Shown here piece after piece: positions 7,263 through 15,336 of a DNA stretch of 64,000 nt. The notes below the pieces were generated by a model, which ran no database searches, was not told where the DNA came from, and saw nothing but the letters and a program-made list of their open reading frames with translations. The first letter of the stretch is position 1, and every line of letters begins with the position of its first letter. The position numbers were made by a program, and so were the translations under genes. Origin of the DNA: Blastococcus sp. TBT05-19 (GTDB lineage Bacteria > Actinomycetota > Actinomycetes > Mycobacteriales > Geodermatophilaceae); the NCBI RefSeq assembly GCF_003319095.1, contig NZ_QOHI01000002.1, forward strand, positions 1 to 64,000, in the 5' to 3' direction.

Positions 7263-8483
7263 ATGGACGGCTCGATCACCCGCATCACGCTCAGCGACGG
7301 CTCAACCCGCTATCGCGCCCGGTATCGCGACCCAGGCGGCCGTCAGCACGAGAGGCGCTTTGCGCGGAAGGTAGATGCGCAGCGCTGGCTGGATGAGGCT
7401 ACGTCAGCCATGGTCACGCAAACGTGGACGGCGCCAGTCCGAGGCCGGATCACCGTCGAGGAGTGGTCCGATCGATGGCTGTCCTCGCAGACCGGGGTCA
7501 AGCCGAGCACCCTCTACCGGTACGAGAACCTGCTGCGGACCCACGTCCTGCCGTCGTGGAGTCGGTACCGGCTCGCCGACGTCACCCACGCCGACGTCGC
7601 CGTCTGGGTGGCTGAGCTGCTGACGCAGGGATCCGCCCCGGGCACGGTCCGCCAGGCCCACCGCGTCTTCTCACTCCTCCTGGGCCTCGCCGTCCGCGAC
7701 GGGCGCATCCCCCGCAACCCGGCCGAGCGCGTACCCCTGCCCCGAGTGACGCGGCAGGAGCCGAGGTTCCTCAACCATGACGAGGTCGAGCGGCTCGCCG
7801 ACGCGGCGGGTGAGGACGGGGACGTCATACGGCTGCTCGCCTACACCGGACTGCGCTTCGGCGAGATGGCCGCCCTGCGGGTCCGACGGGTCGACTTCCT
7901 CCGGCGCCGGCTCACCATCGCCGAGGCGGTCACCGAAGTCGGCGGGCGGCTGGAGTTCGGCACACCGAAGACCCATCAGCAGCGGACCGTGCCCCTGCCC
8001 GCGACCCTCGCCGAGTCGCTGGCCCGCCACTGCGAGGGCAAGCAGGGCGACGACCTGCTGAGGACCACGGCCAGCGGCACGGTGCTGCGGCTGCGGAACT
8101 GGCGTCGGGCCGTCTTCGATCCGGCGGTCCGGACGGCCGGGCTGAGCGACGTCACCCCACACGACCTCCGGCACACCGCCGCCTCTCTCGCCGTCGCCAG
8201 CGGCGCGACCGTCAAGAGCGTCCAGCGGATGCTCGGGCACGCCTCGGCGGCCATGACGCTGGACGTGTACTCGGGCCTGTTCGACGACGACCTAGCCGCT
8301 TTGGCCGACCGGATGGACGCCGCCGCGCGGGCAGCCACGGACGCGCGTGTGGGCGCCGTGTGGGCGCGGCCAGCAGCCGAGACTCCGACGAAGGGAAAAC
8401 GCCCAGGTCAACGCGGTGGGCCCCGTGGGGATCGAACCCACAACCCGCGGATTAAAAGTCCGCTGCTCTGCCAGTTGAGCTAG
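7263..8483 (+). CDS. Tyrosine site-specific integrase
   Basis: 406 residues. The first 60 form an arm-binding-like domain (SDGSTRYRARYRDPGGRQHE, the AP2-type fold of phage integrases). The SAM-like core-binding domain follows (TVEEWSDRWLSSQTGVKPST), then the catalytic domain with Arg in YTGLRFGEMAAL, His-x-x-Arg in PHDLRHTAAS, His in MLGHASAAMT and the nucleophile Tyr in LDVYSGLF. It recombines the element with the host tRNA gene. The start at 7263 has GGAGG 6 nt upstream. The last 20 or so codons (GDRTHNPRIKSPLLCQLS) and the stop codon lie inside the tRNA-Lys gene on the opposite strand, so the C-terminus is supplied by the attachment site. Confidence 0.93.
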   Translation: MDGSITRITLSDGSTRYRARYRDPGGRQHERRFARKVDAQRWLDEATSAMVTQTWTAPVRGRITVEEWSDRWLSSQTGVKPSTLYRYENLLRTHVLPSWSRYRLADVTHADVAVWVAELLTQGSAPGTVRQAHRVFSLLLGLAVRDGRIPRNPAERVPLPRVTRQEPRFLNHDEVERLADAAGEDGDVIRLLAYTGLRFGEMAALRVRRVDFLRRRLTIAEAVTEVGGRLEFGTPKTHQQRTVPLPATLAESLARHCEGKQGDDLLRTTASGTVLRLRNWRRAVFDPAVRTAGLSDVTPHDLRHTAASLAVASGATVKSVQRMLGHASAAMTLDVYSGLFDDDLAALADRMDAAARAATDARVGAVWARPAAETPTKGKRPGQRGGPRGDRTHNPRIKSPLLCQLS

Positions 8484-8489
8484 AGGCCC
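8417..8489 (-). tRNA. tRNA-Lys (anticodon TTT)
   Basis: On the minus strand the 73 nt fold as a cloverleaf: acceptor GGGCCTC pairing with GGGGCCC, D arm starting GCTCAACTGGCAGAGC, anticodon arm GCGGA-CTTTTAA-TCCGC with TTT, and T arm GTGGG-TTCGATC-CCCAC. No CCA is encoded in full. The 3' end points into the integrative element and is the likely attachment core; the integrase stop codon falls inside the gene on the other strand. Confidence 0.95.
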
Positions 8490-8549
8490 GGCGGCTGCAG
8501 CAACGCCCGCAGCCCGCGGGTGAGGCTACCGCCGGGACGGTGCCGCACG

Positions 8550-9161
8550 GTGAGCACGCAGGCACGGCAGCGGGCCGGCCGGCGAGGGCCCCTATCAGGT
8601 GAACGGCAGGACACCGGCGTCCCCGTCGTCCAGTCTCCGTACGTGGAGGTCCTGCGGGTCTACGGAGCAGCCCTGCTGCACCCCGGCCTGCTGGCCGGAG
8701 TCATGGCGGCGAACCTCGCCGCCTTCTGGGCGGCGGACGGCTCGGAAGGACTGCCGATGCGCCTCACCTGGGGTGCGGCTGGGCTCGTCGCCGGTGCGGC
8801 GATGGCGGGCACGCTGAACCTCCTCGGCGAGCGTCGCGCAGCGGCAGGCCACGGATTCGGCCCCCGTCAGGCCGCGACGGTCCCGGTGCGCGGCGGCGCC
8901 GATCTGCACTTCCGGGTCGAGGTCGCGTTGCTGAGCCTGCCCGCCGAGATCCGCCGGTCCGACGCCGCCGCCGGGATCTACGCCGCCGACACCGTCCGGA
9001 GCTGGCTGGATCCGGGCGAGCGCGTCACCGTCGAACTGGCCGGGGACTCGGTGGATCCCGCAGCCCGGATCACGAGCCGGCCGCGCAGCCGGGCCCTGCT
9101 TTTCGACCACGGCCGGGGACGCAGCAACGTGAACCGGGTGATCGAAGCCCTCCAGGAGTGA
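8550..9161 (+). CDS. Small membrane protein of unknown function
   Basis: About 203 residues from the GTG at 8550; other candidate starts are 8520 and 8643, and none has a clear ribosome binding site. Two hydrophobic segments, ALLHPGLLAGVMAANLAAFW and a second around TWGAAGLVAGAAMAGTLNLL, are followed by a soluble region of about 120 residues with little recognisable pattern (HFRVEVALLSLPAEIRRSD). It is the first gene outside the inserted element. Family not recognised; the C-terminal part has normal chromosomal codon use. Confidence 0.55.
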   Translation: MSTQARQRAGRRGPLSGERQDTGVPVVQSPYVEVLRVYGAALLHPGLLAGVMAANLAAFWAADGSEGLPMRLTWGAAGLVAGAAMAGTLNLLGERRAAAGHGFGPRQAATVPVRGGADLHFRVEVALLSLPAEIRRSDAAAGIYAADTVRSWLDPGERVTVELAGDSVDPAARITSRPRSRALLFDHGRGRSNVNRVIEALQE

Positions 9162-9372
9162 GCCTGCACGGGTGCCCGGCAACGGCTGGGTGCATCTCAC
9201 AACCTCCGGTGGCGCACATCCGATCCGGCTCGGTGCAGACTTGAGGTGTCGTGCGCGCCACGGCTGGTGACACACCTCATAGCTCACCGGCCACACGTTC
9301 AGCTGGCCGTGCGCCGACCATCGATGGGAAGGGCGCTACGGCGCCTCGCCGAGCACAGCCAGAGAGGCAGCC

Positions 9373-10875
9373 GTGACTTCCGAGCGCAGCGCAGTTCCGG
9401 ACAGCGCGAACCCCGACGTCGTACTCGTCGGGGCCGGCATCATGAGCGCCACGCTGGCCCAGCTCATCAAGGTCGTGGCCCCCGAGTGGAGCGTCGCCGT
9501 CTTCGAGTCGGGCAGCGCCGTCGCCGGCGAGAGCTCCGGCCCCTGGAACAACGCCGGCACCGGCCACGCCGCCCTCTGCGAGCTCAACTACACGCCCGCG
9601 GGCCCTGACGGCCGGGTGGACCCCACCAAGGCCAACACCATCAACGAGCAGTTCCAGGTCTCGCGCCAGTTCTGGTCGCACCTCGTGCGCGGCGGGATGA
9701 CCGGCTCGCCGAAGGACTTCATCTCCCCGGTCCCGCACCTGAGCTTCGTCAGCGGCGAGAAGGGGCGCAGCTACATGCGCGCCCGGCACTCCGCCCTGGC
9801 CGCCCAGCCGCTGTTCGAGGGCCTGGAGTACACCGAGGACCAGCACCAGCTGGCCGAGTGGCTGCCGCTGATGATGGAGGGCCGCGACCCGCAGGAGGTC
9901 GTCGCCGCCACCCGCTCGGCGGCCGGAACGGACGTCAACTTCGGCGCCCTCACCCGGCTGATGCTCGACGACGTCGGCAACCGCGGGGTGAACGTCTACC
10001 TCAACCAGCGCGTGCACGAGCTGGAGAAGGAGACCGACGGCCGGTGGAAGGTCACCGTCCGCGACACCAGGTCCGGCGAGCACCTCACCGTCCGCACCCG
10101 CTTCGTGTTCGTCGGCGCCGGCGGCGGAGCGCTGCCCCTGCTGCAGAAGGCCGCCATCCCCGAGATCAAGGGGTTCGGCGGGTTCCCGGTCAGCGGCCTG
10201 TTCCTGCGCACCCGCTCCCCCGAGCTCGTCAGCCGCCACCAGGCCAAGGTCTACGGCCAGGCCGCCGTCGGCGCCCCGCCGATGTCGGTCCCGCACCTGG
10301 ACCTGCGCCTGATCGACGGCGAGTACTCGCTGCTGTTCGGCCCCTACGCCGGCTTCTCGCCCAAGTTCCTCAAGGCCGGGTCGATGTTCGACCTGCCGCT
10401 CAGCGTCAAGCCGAACAACCTCGGCTCCATGCTGGGGGTCGCCCGCACCGAGCTGGCCCTGACCAAGTACCTCGTCGGCGAGCTGCTGCAGTCCCGCAAG
10501 GCCCGGCACAAGACGCTCACCGGCTTCGTGCCCACCGCCGAGCAGGACGACTGGGACATGGTCACCGCCGGCCAGCGCGTCCAGGTCATCAAGCAGGACC
10601 CGAACTCGGCCAAGGGCGTCCTGCAGTTCGGCACCGAGCTGATCGTGGGTGAGGACGGCACGATCGCCGGCCTGCTCGGTGCCTCCCCGGGCGCCTCGAC
10701 CGCCGTCTCGGCGATGCTCACGCTGCTCGAGCGGGCCTTCCCCGACCGGACCGCCGCCTGGCGTCCGCTGCTGCAGGAGGCCATCCCCTCCTACGGCCAC
10801 TCGCTGGCCTCCGACAAGTCGCTGCTGGCGCAGGTGCGCACGGAGACGATGCAGACGCTGGAGCTCAACGGCTGA
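9373..10875 (+). CDS. mqo: Malate:quinone oxidoreductase
   Basis: 500 residues, the usual length for Mqo. Membrane-associated FAD enzyme that oxidises malate to oxaloacetate and passes electrons to menaquinone, replacing or backing up malate dehydrogenase in the TCA cycle. The FAD Rossmann motif VVLVGAGIMSATLA opens the protein, followed by the family block ESSGPWNNAGTGHAALCELNY. Later landmarks are FVFVGAGGGALPLLQKA and the C-terminal GASPGASTAVSAML. GTG start with GAGAGG 5-10 nt upstream. A strong terminator follows at once, so it is transcribed alone. Confidence 0.96.
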   Translation: MTSERSAVPDSANPDVVLVGAGIMSATLAQLIKVVAPEWSVAVFESGSAVAGESSGPWNNAGTGHAALCELNYTPAGPDGRVDPTKANTINEQFQVSRQFWSHLVRGGMTGSPKDFISPVPHLSFVSGEKGRSYMRARHSALAAQPLFEGLEYTEDQHQLAEWLPLMMEGRDPQEVVAATRSAAGTDVNFGALTRLMLDDVGNRGVNVYLNQRVHELEKETDGRWKVTVRDTRSGEHLTVRTRFVFVGAGGGALPLLQKAAIPEIKGFGGFPVSGLFLRTRSPELVSRHQAKVYGQAAVGAPPMSVPHLDLRLIDGEYSLLFGPYAGFSPKFLKAGSMFDLPLSVKPNNLGSMLGVARTELALTKYLVGELLQSRKARHKTLTGFVPTAEQDDWDMVTAGQRVQVIKQDPNSAKGVLQFGTELIVGEDGTIAGLLGASPGASTAVSAMLTLLERAFPDRTAAWRPLLQEAIPSYGHSLASDKSLLAQVRTETMQTLELNG

Positions 10876-10894
10876 CAGCCGCCAGTGCGCGCCC

Positions 10895-10930
10895 GGAGGG
10901 GCCGGTCCCGTCGTCGGGACCGGCCCCTCC
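10895..10930. terminator. Bidirectional hairpin terminator
   Basis: A 16-bp perfect stem (10895-10910 with 10915-10930) and a TCGT loop lie 20 nt after mqo and 5 nt before the end of the convergent small gene, so it can serve both. No T-run. Confidence 0.8.
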
Positions 10931-10935
10931 GTGCG

Positions 10936-11034
10936 TCAGATGACGTCGAGGACCAGCAGCAGGACCAGCGTCAGCAGCGCCGACAGCGCCAGGGAGCCCA
11001 GGCAGCCCAGACGGCTGGAGAAGAGGAAGAACAT
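10936..11034 (-). CDS. 32-residue membrane microprotein
   Basis: A short frame ATG(11034) to TGA(10936) encodes MFFLFSSRLGCLGSLALSAL followed by more leucines and valines: a single transmembrane helix after a short Arg/Gly/Cys turn. The pattern F-S-x-R-x-G-C-L-G-S followed by a hydrophobic helix recurs in actinobacterial small proteins, from memory, and the codon third positions are strongly G/C. A modest GAGGG precedes the start. It ends against the mqo terminator hairpin. Function unknown. Confidence 0.65.
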   Translation of the reverse strand: MFFLFSSRLGCLGSLALSALLTLVLLLVLDVI

Positions 11035-11235
11035 CGCCCTCTGGTTCCCACGGGGTGGTGTGCCCCACACGCCATGTGCAGGGAGTCACCCCCGCGGGGA
11101 CCGGACCACCCGTTCAGGGGATCGCGGGTGACGACGCCGGTTACGTACGGTCATCTCGTTCCGGTCGGGGGCGAGTCGTCCTGCCTCCGTCCGCCGAAAG
11201 CTTCCGCCCGCGTCCTCGACGCCGGCGGGCAGACC

Positions 11236-11276
11236 CCGGCCCGGCTGACCCGTTCCCCCCGGGGCAGCCGGGCCGG
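11236..11276. terminator. Hairpin terminator after lipoprotein gene
   Basis: CCGGCCCGGCTG (11236-11247) pairs perfectly with CAGCCGGGCCGG (11265-11276); on the plus strand CTTCTTTCT follows. It lies 18 nt past the stop of the minus-strand lipoprotein gene. The rest of 11035-11293 shows no gene. Confidence 0.6.
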
Positions 11277-11293
11277 CTTCTTTCTCCGCCCGG

Positions 11294-12157
11294 TCAGGCG
11301 GGATCGCAGACCCGGCGCACGAGGTCGGCCAGCTGTCCGCGCAGGTGGTCGTCCACCGGCAGGTCGACCACCACCGGCGGCTCCTCCCCCAGCGTCACCT
11401 CGAGCAAGAAGACGTAGGGCTTCTTGGTCTCGGACAGCACGTGCGGCTCGCACGTGGCGGGCCGGAACGTCACCGGAACGTCGGCAGCGCCCTCCCGCGC
11501 CGCGATCTCCAGCGGCAGGTCGGCGCGGACGTCGATGAGCACGCTGCGGCCGATCCGGCGCACCGCCACCGGTTCCTCGCCCGCCAGCCGGCGCACGCCG
11601 AGCCGGCCGCGCAGCTCGTCATCCCGCGCCTGCAGGTCGGTCACCTGCAGCGCGGCCACCGAGGCGACCGCCTCCGCCGCGCACTCCTCGGCGTGCACCC
11701 GGGCCGGCACGTCGCCCGCCAGCGGCACCGTCAGCGCCTCCACCGTCCCGTCGGGACGGCTGACGGTCAGCCGCGCCGCGGCCGGACCGGGGACGACGGC
11801 GCAGTCCACGGCGCCGTAGGGCACCGGCAGGTCGATCACCCGGCCGGGGACGAACGCCGCCGTCACGGGCGCGGGAGTGAGCGTCGCGAAACCGGGCACG
11901 GCCAGTGCCACCTCGGACACGGTGAACGGGGCGTCGCCGGTGTCAGTCACCCGCACGTGGAACTGCCCGCCCACCGCCTCGTCGGTGCGCAGCCGCACCG
12001 CCTCGGCCGCGATCCCGGGCACCGCCGGCGGTCCGGCGGCGGAGGTCGCCGGCGGCGTCGACGCGGGTGCGGAGGTGCGGACGTCGTCAGGCGCGTCCGG
12101 GGACGGCGAGCAGGCCGCCAGCGCCAGCAGCACGCCCAGCGCCGTCGCCCTCCTCAT
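11294..12157 (-). CDS. Secreted lipoprotein of unknown function
   Basis: 287 residues with a lipoprotein signal peptide (ALGVLLALAAC, Cys as lipidated residue) and a Ser/Thr/Pro-rich linker. The remainder is beta-rich and contains two domains of similar feel, each with an isolated Cys near its end (YGAVDCAVVPG, RPATCEPHVLSETKK), which may form disulfides outside the cell. Family not recognised. The start is preceded by TACGCT 8 nt upstream, fitting a leaderless message. Single gene with its own terminator. Confidence 0.75.
   Translation of the reverse strand: MRRATALGVLLALAACSPSPDAPDDVRTSAPASTPPATSAAGPPAVPGIAAEAVRLRTDEAVGGQFHVRVTDTGDAPFTVSEVALAVPGFATLTPAPVTAAFVPGRVIDLPVPYGAVDCAVVPGPAAARLTVSRPDGTVEALTVPLAGDVPARVHAEECAAEAVASVAALQVTDLQARDDELRGRLGVRRLAGEEPVAVRRIGRSVLIDVRADLPLEIAAREGAADVPVTFRPATCEPHVLSETKKPYVFLLEVTLGEEPPVVVDLPVDDHLRGQLADLVRRVCDPA
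12066..12071 (-). promoter_or_regulatory. Candidate -10-like hexamer inside the lipoprotein gene region (low value)
   Basis: Listed only to note that the functional candidate for this gene is at 12166-12171, not here. Confidence 0.05.
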
Positions 12158-12165
12158 GCGACCGC

Positions 12166-12171
12166 AGCGTA
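12166..12171 (-). promoter_or_regulatory. -10 box, leaderless start of lipoprotein gene
   Basis: TACGCT on the minus strand, 8 nt before ATG 12157. Confidence 0.6.
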
Positions 12172-12199
12172 GGACCGCCGCGGCCGGGGCGGAGCCGGC

Positions 12200-13081
12200 T
12201 CAGCGGTGCCGGGCGGCGATGCGCGCCATGACCCGGCCCGCCTCCATGCGCACCTCGAGCTTCTCCTGCGGATTGGCGGCCGGCCCGCGGCGCGGCTCGC
12301 CGCTGTCGAGGTCGAACGCCGAGCCGTGCCACGGGCAGACCAGGCAGTCGGACCCGCGCACGGTCTCCACGGTTCCCTCGTCGAGCGGCCCCGAGAGGTG
12401 CGAGCAGGCGGCGACGAAGACGTCGACCCGCGCTCCGCGGCGCACCACGGCCAGCGGCACCGGCGCGCTGCCGCCCCTGCCCGAGCGCATCGTGGGCCGG
12501 CCCTCCGCGAGGTCGTCCAGCGGGCCGAGGTCCATCCAGTCCGACGTCAGAGCGCGCACCGCCGTCGCCGCGTGGGAGGCACCGGAGGACTGCGCGTAGG
12601 ACATGTGCCCGCCGATGGCGGCCGACCCGCCCGCGAGACCGAGCCCGGAGTAGGAGAGCACCCGCCCCAGACCGCCCCGGCCGCGCTTCCGGGCCACCAG
12701 CGAGCCCACGTACAGGCCGAGCGCGGCCGTGTTGAGCACCGCGTGCAGCGCGCCCAGGCGGCGGACACCGACCTCCTGCTCCGACCAGTCGGCGGCGCCG
12801 GAGAGGGCGGCCGGGACAGCCGCGGCGACGCCGGTGCCGATCAGCAGGGTCGCGGCCGGTCGCATCGGCGGGATGGCGTCGAGCAGCCCGGCGGACACCC
12901 AGCTGCCGACCGGGACCTGGACCATCACCGGGTGCACGGGGTGCCCCAGCCACGTCCCGTGCAGGAAGTCCTTGACCGCCCCCGGCTTGAGCGCGCTCTG
13001 GACCGCCTTGCGGGCCGGCTCGATGGCCTTGTCGAACGTCGGCACGTCCGCGATGCGGTCCAGGATCCCCATGAGGCTCAT
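12200..13081 (-). CDS. DUF2231 membrane protein fused to a Rieske [2Fe-2S] domain
   Basis: 293 residues. The N-terminal 170 residues are a DUF2231-type membrane domain: the entry motif HPVHPVMVQVPVGSW and four hydrophobic helices. The C-terminal 110 residues are a Rieske ferredoxin domain with both cluster ligand pairs, Cys-x-His in ACSHLSGPL and Cys-x-x-His in CLVCPWHGSAF. The cluster should be cytoplasmic or periplasmic depending on topology, which the sequence does not decide. The fusion suggests electron transfer at the membrane, partner unknown. A run of Gs before the start at 13081 is the best ribosome binding site; a longer frame to 13159 adds unlikely residues. Confidence 0.88.
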   Translation of the reverse strand: MSLMGILDRIADVPTFDKAIEPARKAVQSALKPGAVKDFLHGTWLGHPVHPVMVQVPVGSWVSAGLLDAIPPMRPAATLLIGTGVAAAVPAALSGAADWSEQEVGVRRLGALHAVLNTAALGLYVGSLVARKRGRGGLGRVLSYSGLGLAGGSAAIGGHMSYAQSSGASHAATAVRALTSDWMDLGPLDDLAEGRPTMRSGRGGSAPVPLAVVRRGARVDVFVAACSHLSGPLDEGTVETVRGSDCLVCPWHGSAFDLDSGEPRRGPAANPQEKLEVRMEAGRVMARIAARHR

Positions 13082-13221
13082 GCGCGACCCCCTACCCCCG
13101 TGGACGACGCGCGATACCCCATCGCAGAGCGACTCACAGGCAACCGTGAGGAAGGACACGGGTGAGTCCCAGCTCCGACCGGCATGTATGGGCGTGACAA
13201 CGGTTAAGCCGGAGAGGAGCC

Positions 13222-13779
13222 TTGACCCTGCTCACCTCACCGCTGACCAGCCCGCCTGCCGATCGGACCCCCGTGACCTGCCCGTCCCTGCTCCACCGCC
13301 ACCACGCCGCCGAGGCCCTCGGCGACCTGTCGCGGCCGGCGGCGCACTGGACCGGGAGCATCGCGACCAGGTTGCGGCAGGACGACACCGCCGCGCAGTT
13401 CACCCGCTTCGTGCTGGTCGGCGCCGTCACGACGACCGTCTACGCCGCCTTCTTCGTCACCCTGTCCGGCTGGGGCTACCTGACCGCGCACCTGGTGGCG
13501 ACGGCGATCTCGACCGTGCTGGCCAACGAGCTGCACCGGCGGCTGACCTTCCGCGCCGACGAGCGGGTGCACTGGTTCACCGCCCAGTGGGAGGCTGGGG
13601 GCGTGACCATCATCGGGCTGCTCGCGACCAGCACCGCCCTGGGCTGGCTGGACGCCGTCACCGACGGCTCGAACACCGGGCTGCAGATCGCCACGGTCGC
13701 CGCCGTCACGGCCTTCATCGGGCTGATGCGCTTCCTGGCCCTGCGCTGGATCTTCCGTCCGGAGCCGGTCACCTCCTGA
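13222..13779 (+). CDS. GtrA family membrane protein
   Basis: 185 residues with a TTG start under a strong GGAGAGGAG site. Four transmembrane helices begin after FTRFVLVGAVTTTVYAAFF, the typical GtrA entry (F-x-R-F-x-x-V-G), with the motif ANELHRRLTF between helices 2 and 3. GtrA proteins are thought to flip polyprenyl-linked sugars or to assist surface polysaccharide synthesis. No glycosyltransferase gene lies directly next to it. An unusual 65-residue N-terminal extension precedes the first helix. Confidence 0.85.
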   Translation: MTLLTSPLTSPPADRTPVTCPSLLHRHHAAEALGDLSRPAAHWTGSIATRLRQDDTAAQFTRFVLVGAVTTTVYAAFFVTLSGWGYLTAHLVATAISTVLANELHRRLTFRADERVHWFTAQWEAGGVTIIGLLATSTALGWLDAVTDGSNTGLQIATVAAVTAFIGLMRFLALRWIFRPEPVTS

Positions 13780-13812
13780 CGCGCTCGGACTGAGGACCGG
13801 CGCGGTCCTCGT

Positions 13813-13818
13813 TAACCT
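13813..13818 (+). promoter_or_regulatory. -10 box, leaderless start of phosphoesterase gene
   Basis: TAACCT, 7 nt before GTG 13826. Confidence 0.7.
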
Positions 13819-13825
13819 CGTCGGG

Positions 13826-15313
13826 GTGAGCGAGCCCGGCCCGAGCCCGACCCCGTGGCACCGCCGGGCCCGGGTCGCCGGACGGTGGGCGGCCCGCGTC
13901 GCACTGGCGCTCGGCGGCGCGCTCGTCGCCGTCCTCCTCTTCGCCCGGGTGTCGGCCCCCATCGGCCCGTTCGACGCCACCCTGGCCTTCCGGCCGGCCG
14001 GCGGCGGGGCGCAGGTCTCGGTCGCGCCGCTGGGCGAGCTCGCCGTCGACGTCTACGACGGGCCCCTGCGGCTGGACGTCTCCCTGCAGCGGGTCGACCA
14101 GGCGCGGGCCCAGGCCCTGGCGACGGACCCGGTGCGGCTGTCCGGGGTCGTCGACAGGGTCACCGACGACCTGCGGTCCGCCGTGGTCCGCCTGATCTGG
14201 CTCACCGCGCTCACCGCCCTCGCCGGGGGCGCCCTCACCTCGTGGGCCGTGCTGCGCCGTCGCCGGGAGCCGCTGATCGCCCTGGGGCTCACCTCCGCGG
14301 TGCTGGTGGCCACCGGGGGGATCGGCGCCGCCACCTGGCGCCCGGAGGCGCTCTCCCAGCCCACGTACACCGGCCTGCTGACCAACGCCAGCAGCCTCAT
14401 CGGCAGCGCGGAGGACATCGCGGCCCGCTTCGACGCCTACCGGGCGTCCCTGGAGGACCTGGTCTCCAACGTCGGCACCCTCTACTCGGCGCTGTCGGCA
14501 CTGCCCGCCCCGGCTGCGGGGGACGACACGGTGGCCCTGCTGCACGTCTCGGACATCCACCTCAACCCCGCGGGCTTCGACCTCGTGCGGCAGGTGGCCC
14601 AGAAGTTCGGCGTCGCGGCGATCCTGGACACCGGCGACATCACCGACTGGGGCAGCGAGCCGGAGAACCGGCTCATCACCTCCGTGGGCGACCTCGACGT
14701 GCCCTACGTCTACATCCGGGGCAACCACGACTCCGCGACGACGGCGGGGCTGCTGGCGCTCCAGCCGAACGTCACCGTGCTCGACGACTCCGCGGTCACC
14801 GTCGCCGGGATCCGGGTCGCCGGCGCCCCCGACCCGCGCTTCACCCCGGACAAGAGCACCGGTGACGACGACGCGGGTGACGAGGTGCTGGTGGAGTCCG
14901 GGGAGGAGCTCGCCGACGTCATCGCGGACCTCCCCGAGCCGCCGGCGATCGCGATGGTGCACGACCCCAAGCAGGCACCGCCGCTGGACGGCGAGGTCCC
15001 GCTCGTCCTCGCCGGCCACACGCACAGCCGCAACGTCTCCGAGCTCGAGGACGGCACGCGGCTGATGGTCCAGGGATCCACGGGCGGGGCCGGGCTCCGC
15101 GCGCTGGAGGGCGAGTACCCCGAGCCGCTGACCTGCACCGTGCTCTACCTGGACAGCGCGACGGGGCTGCTGCGGGCCTACGACGAGATCACCCTGGGCG
15201 GCCTCGGCGAGACCGAGGTGACCGTGCAGCGGACCGTCGTCCCACCCGCGCAGGAGCCGGAGACCGAGCCGGTCCCGGACGCCCCGTCGGCTCCGGCGTC
15301 CCCGACCGGGTGA
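13826..15313 (+). CDS. Membrane-anchored metallophosphoesterase
   Basis: 495 residues. One N-terminal and two further transmembrane helices (near residues 25, 115 and 150) precede a calcineurin-type phosphoesterase domain with all metal motifs: HVSDIHLNP, DTGDITDWGS, RGNHDS, MVHDP and AGHTHSR. The domain probably faces outside. The C-terminal tail is Pro/Glu rich and disordered. Substrate unknown; relatives cleave phosphodiesters or UDP-sugars. TAACCT lies 7 nt before the GTG start, fitting leaderless transcription. The next lipoprotein gene has its own promoter. Confidence 0.88.
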   Translation: MSEPGPSPTPWHRRARVAGRWAARVALALGGALVAVLLFARVSAPIGPFDATLAFRPAGGGAQVSVAPLGELAVDVYDGPLRLDVSLQRVDQARAQALATDPVRLSGVVDRVTDDLRSAVVRLIWLTALTALAGGALTSWAVLRRRREPLIALGLTSAVLVATGGIGAATWRPEALSQPTYTGLLTNASSLIGSAEDIAARFDAYRASLEDLVSNVGTLYSALSALPAPAAGDDTVALLHVSDIHLNPAGFDLVRQVAQKFGVAAILDTGDITDWGSEPENRLITSVGDLDVPYVYIRGNHDSATTAGLLALQPNVTVLDDSAVTVAGIRVAGAPDPRFTPDKSTGDDDAGDEVLVESGEELADVIADLPEPPAIAMVHDPKQAPPLDGEVPLVLAGHTHSRNVSELEDGTRLMVQGSTGGAGLRALEGEYPEPLTCTVLYLDSATGLLRAYDEITLGGLGETEVTVQRTVVPPAQEPETEPVPDAPSAPASPTG

Positions 15314-15324
15314 GGACGTCGCCC

Positions 15325-15330
15325 TAGGCT
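15325..15330 (+). promoter_or_regulatory. -10 box, leaderless start of small lipoprotein gene
   Basis: TAGGCT, 6 nt before ATG 15337. Confidence 0.7.
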
Positions 15331-15336
15331 GCGGGC

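Larger units (their letters stand above)
1..8489. mobile_element. Integrative element at tRNA-Lys (right part)
   Basis: The stretch left of the tRNA-Lys(TTT) gene carries an integrase reading towards that tRNA, an excisionase-like HTH protein, an ArdC-type antirestriction protein, a toxin-antitoxin pair and several unrecognised small genes, and no housekeeping gene. Integrase next to the tRNA 3' end is the classic layout of a tRNA-targeted integrative element. No second copy of the tRNA 3' end was noticed at lower coordinates, so the left attachment site and the rest of the element (replication and transfer genes if it is conjugative) probably lie outside the window. Boundary at the tRNA is inferred, not proven. 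Confidence 0.75.

Noticed and set aside
9277-10800. 507-residue antisense frame over mqo
   Set aside because: Shadow of a strongly conserved gene; low-complexity composition and no start signals.
11035-11293. Small gene or RNA in this gap
   Set aside because: No frame with start signals and no structure beyond the hairpin at 11236-11276.
13769-15025. 418-residue antisense frame over the phosphoesterase
   Set aside because: Shadow frame rich in Arg, Gly, Asp and Val, no motif.
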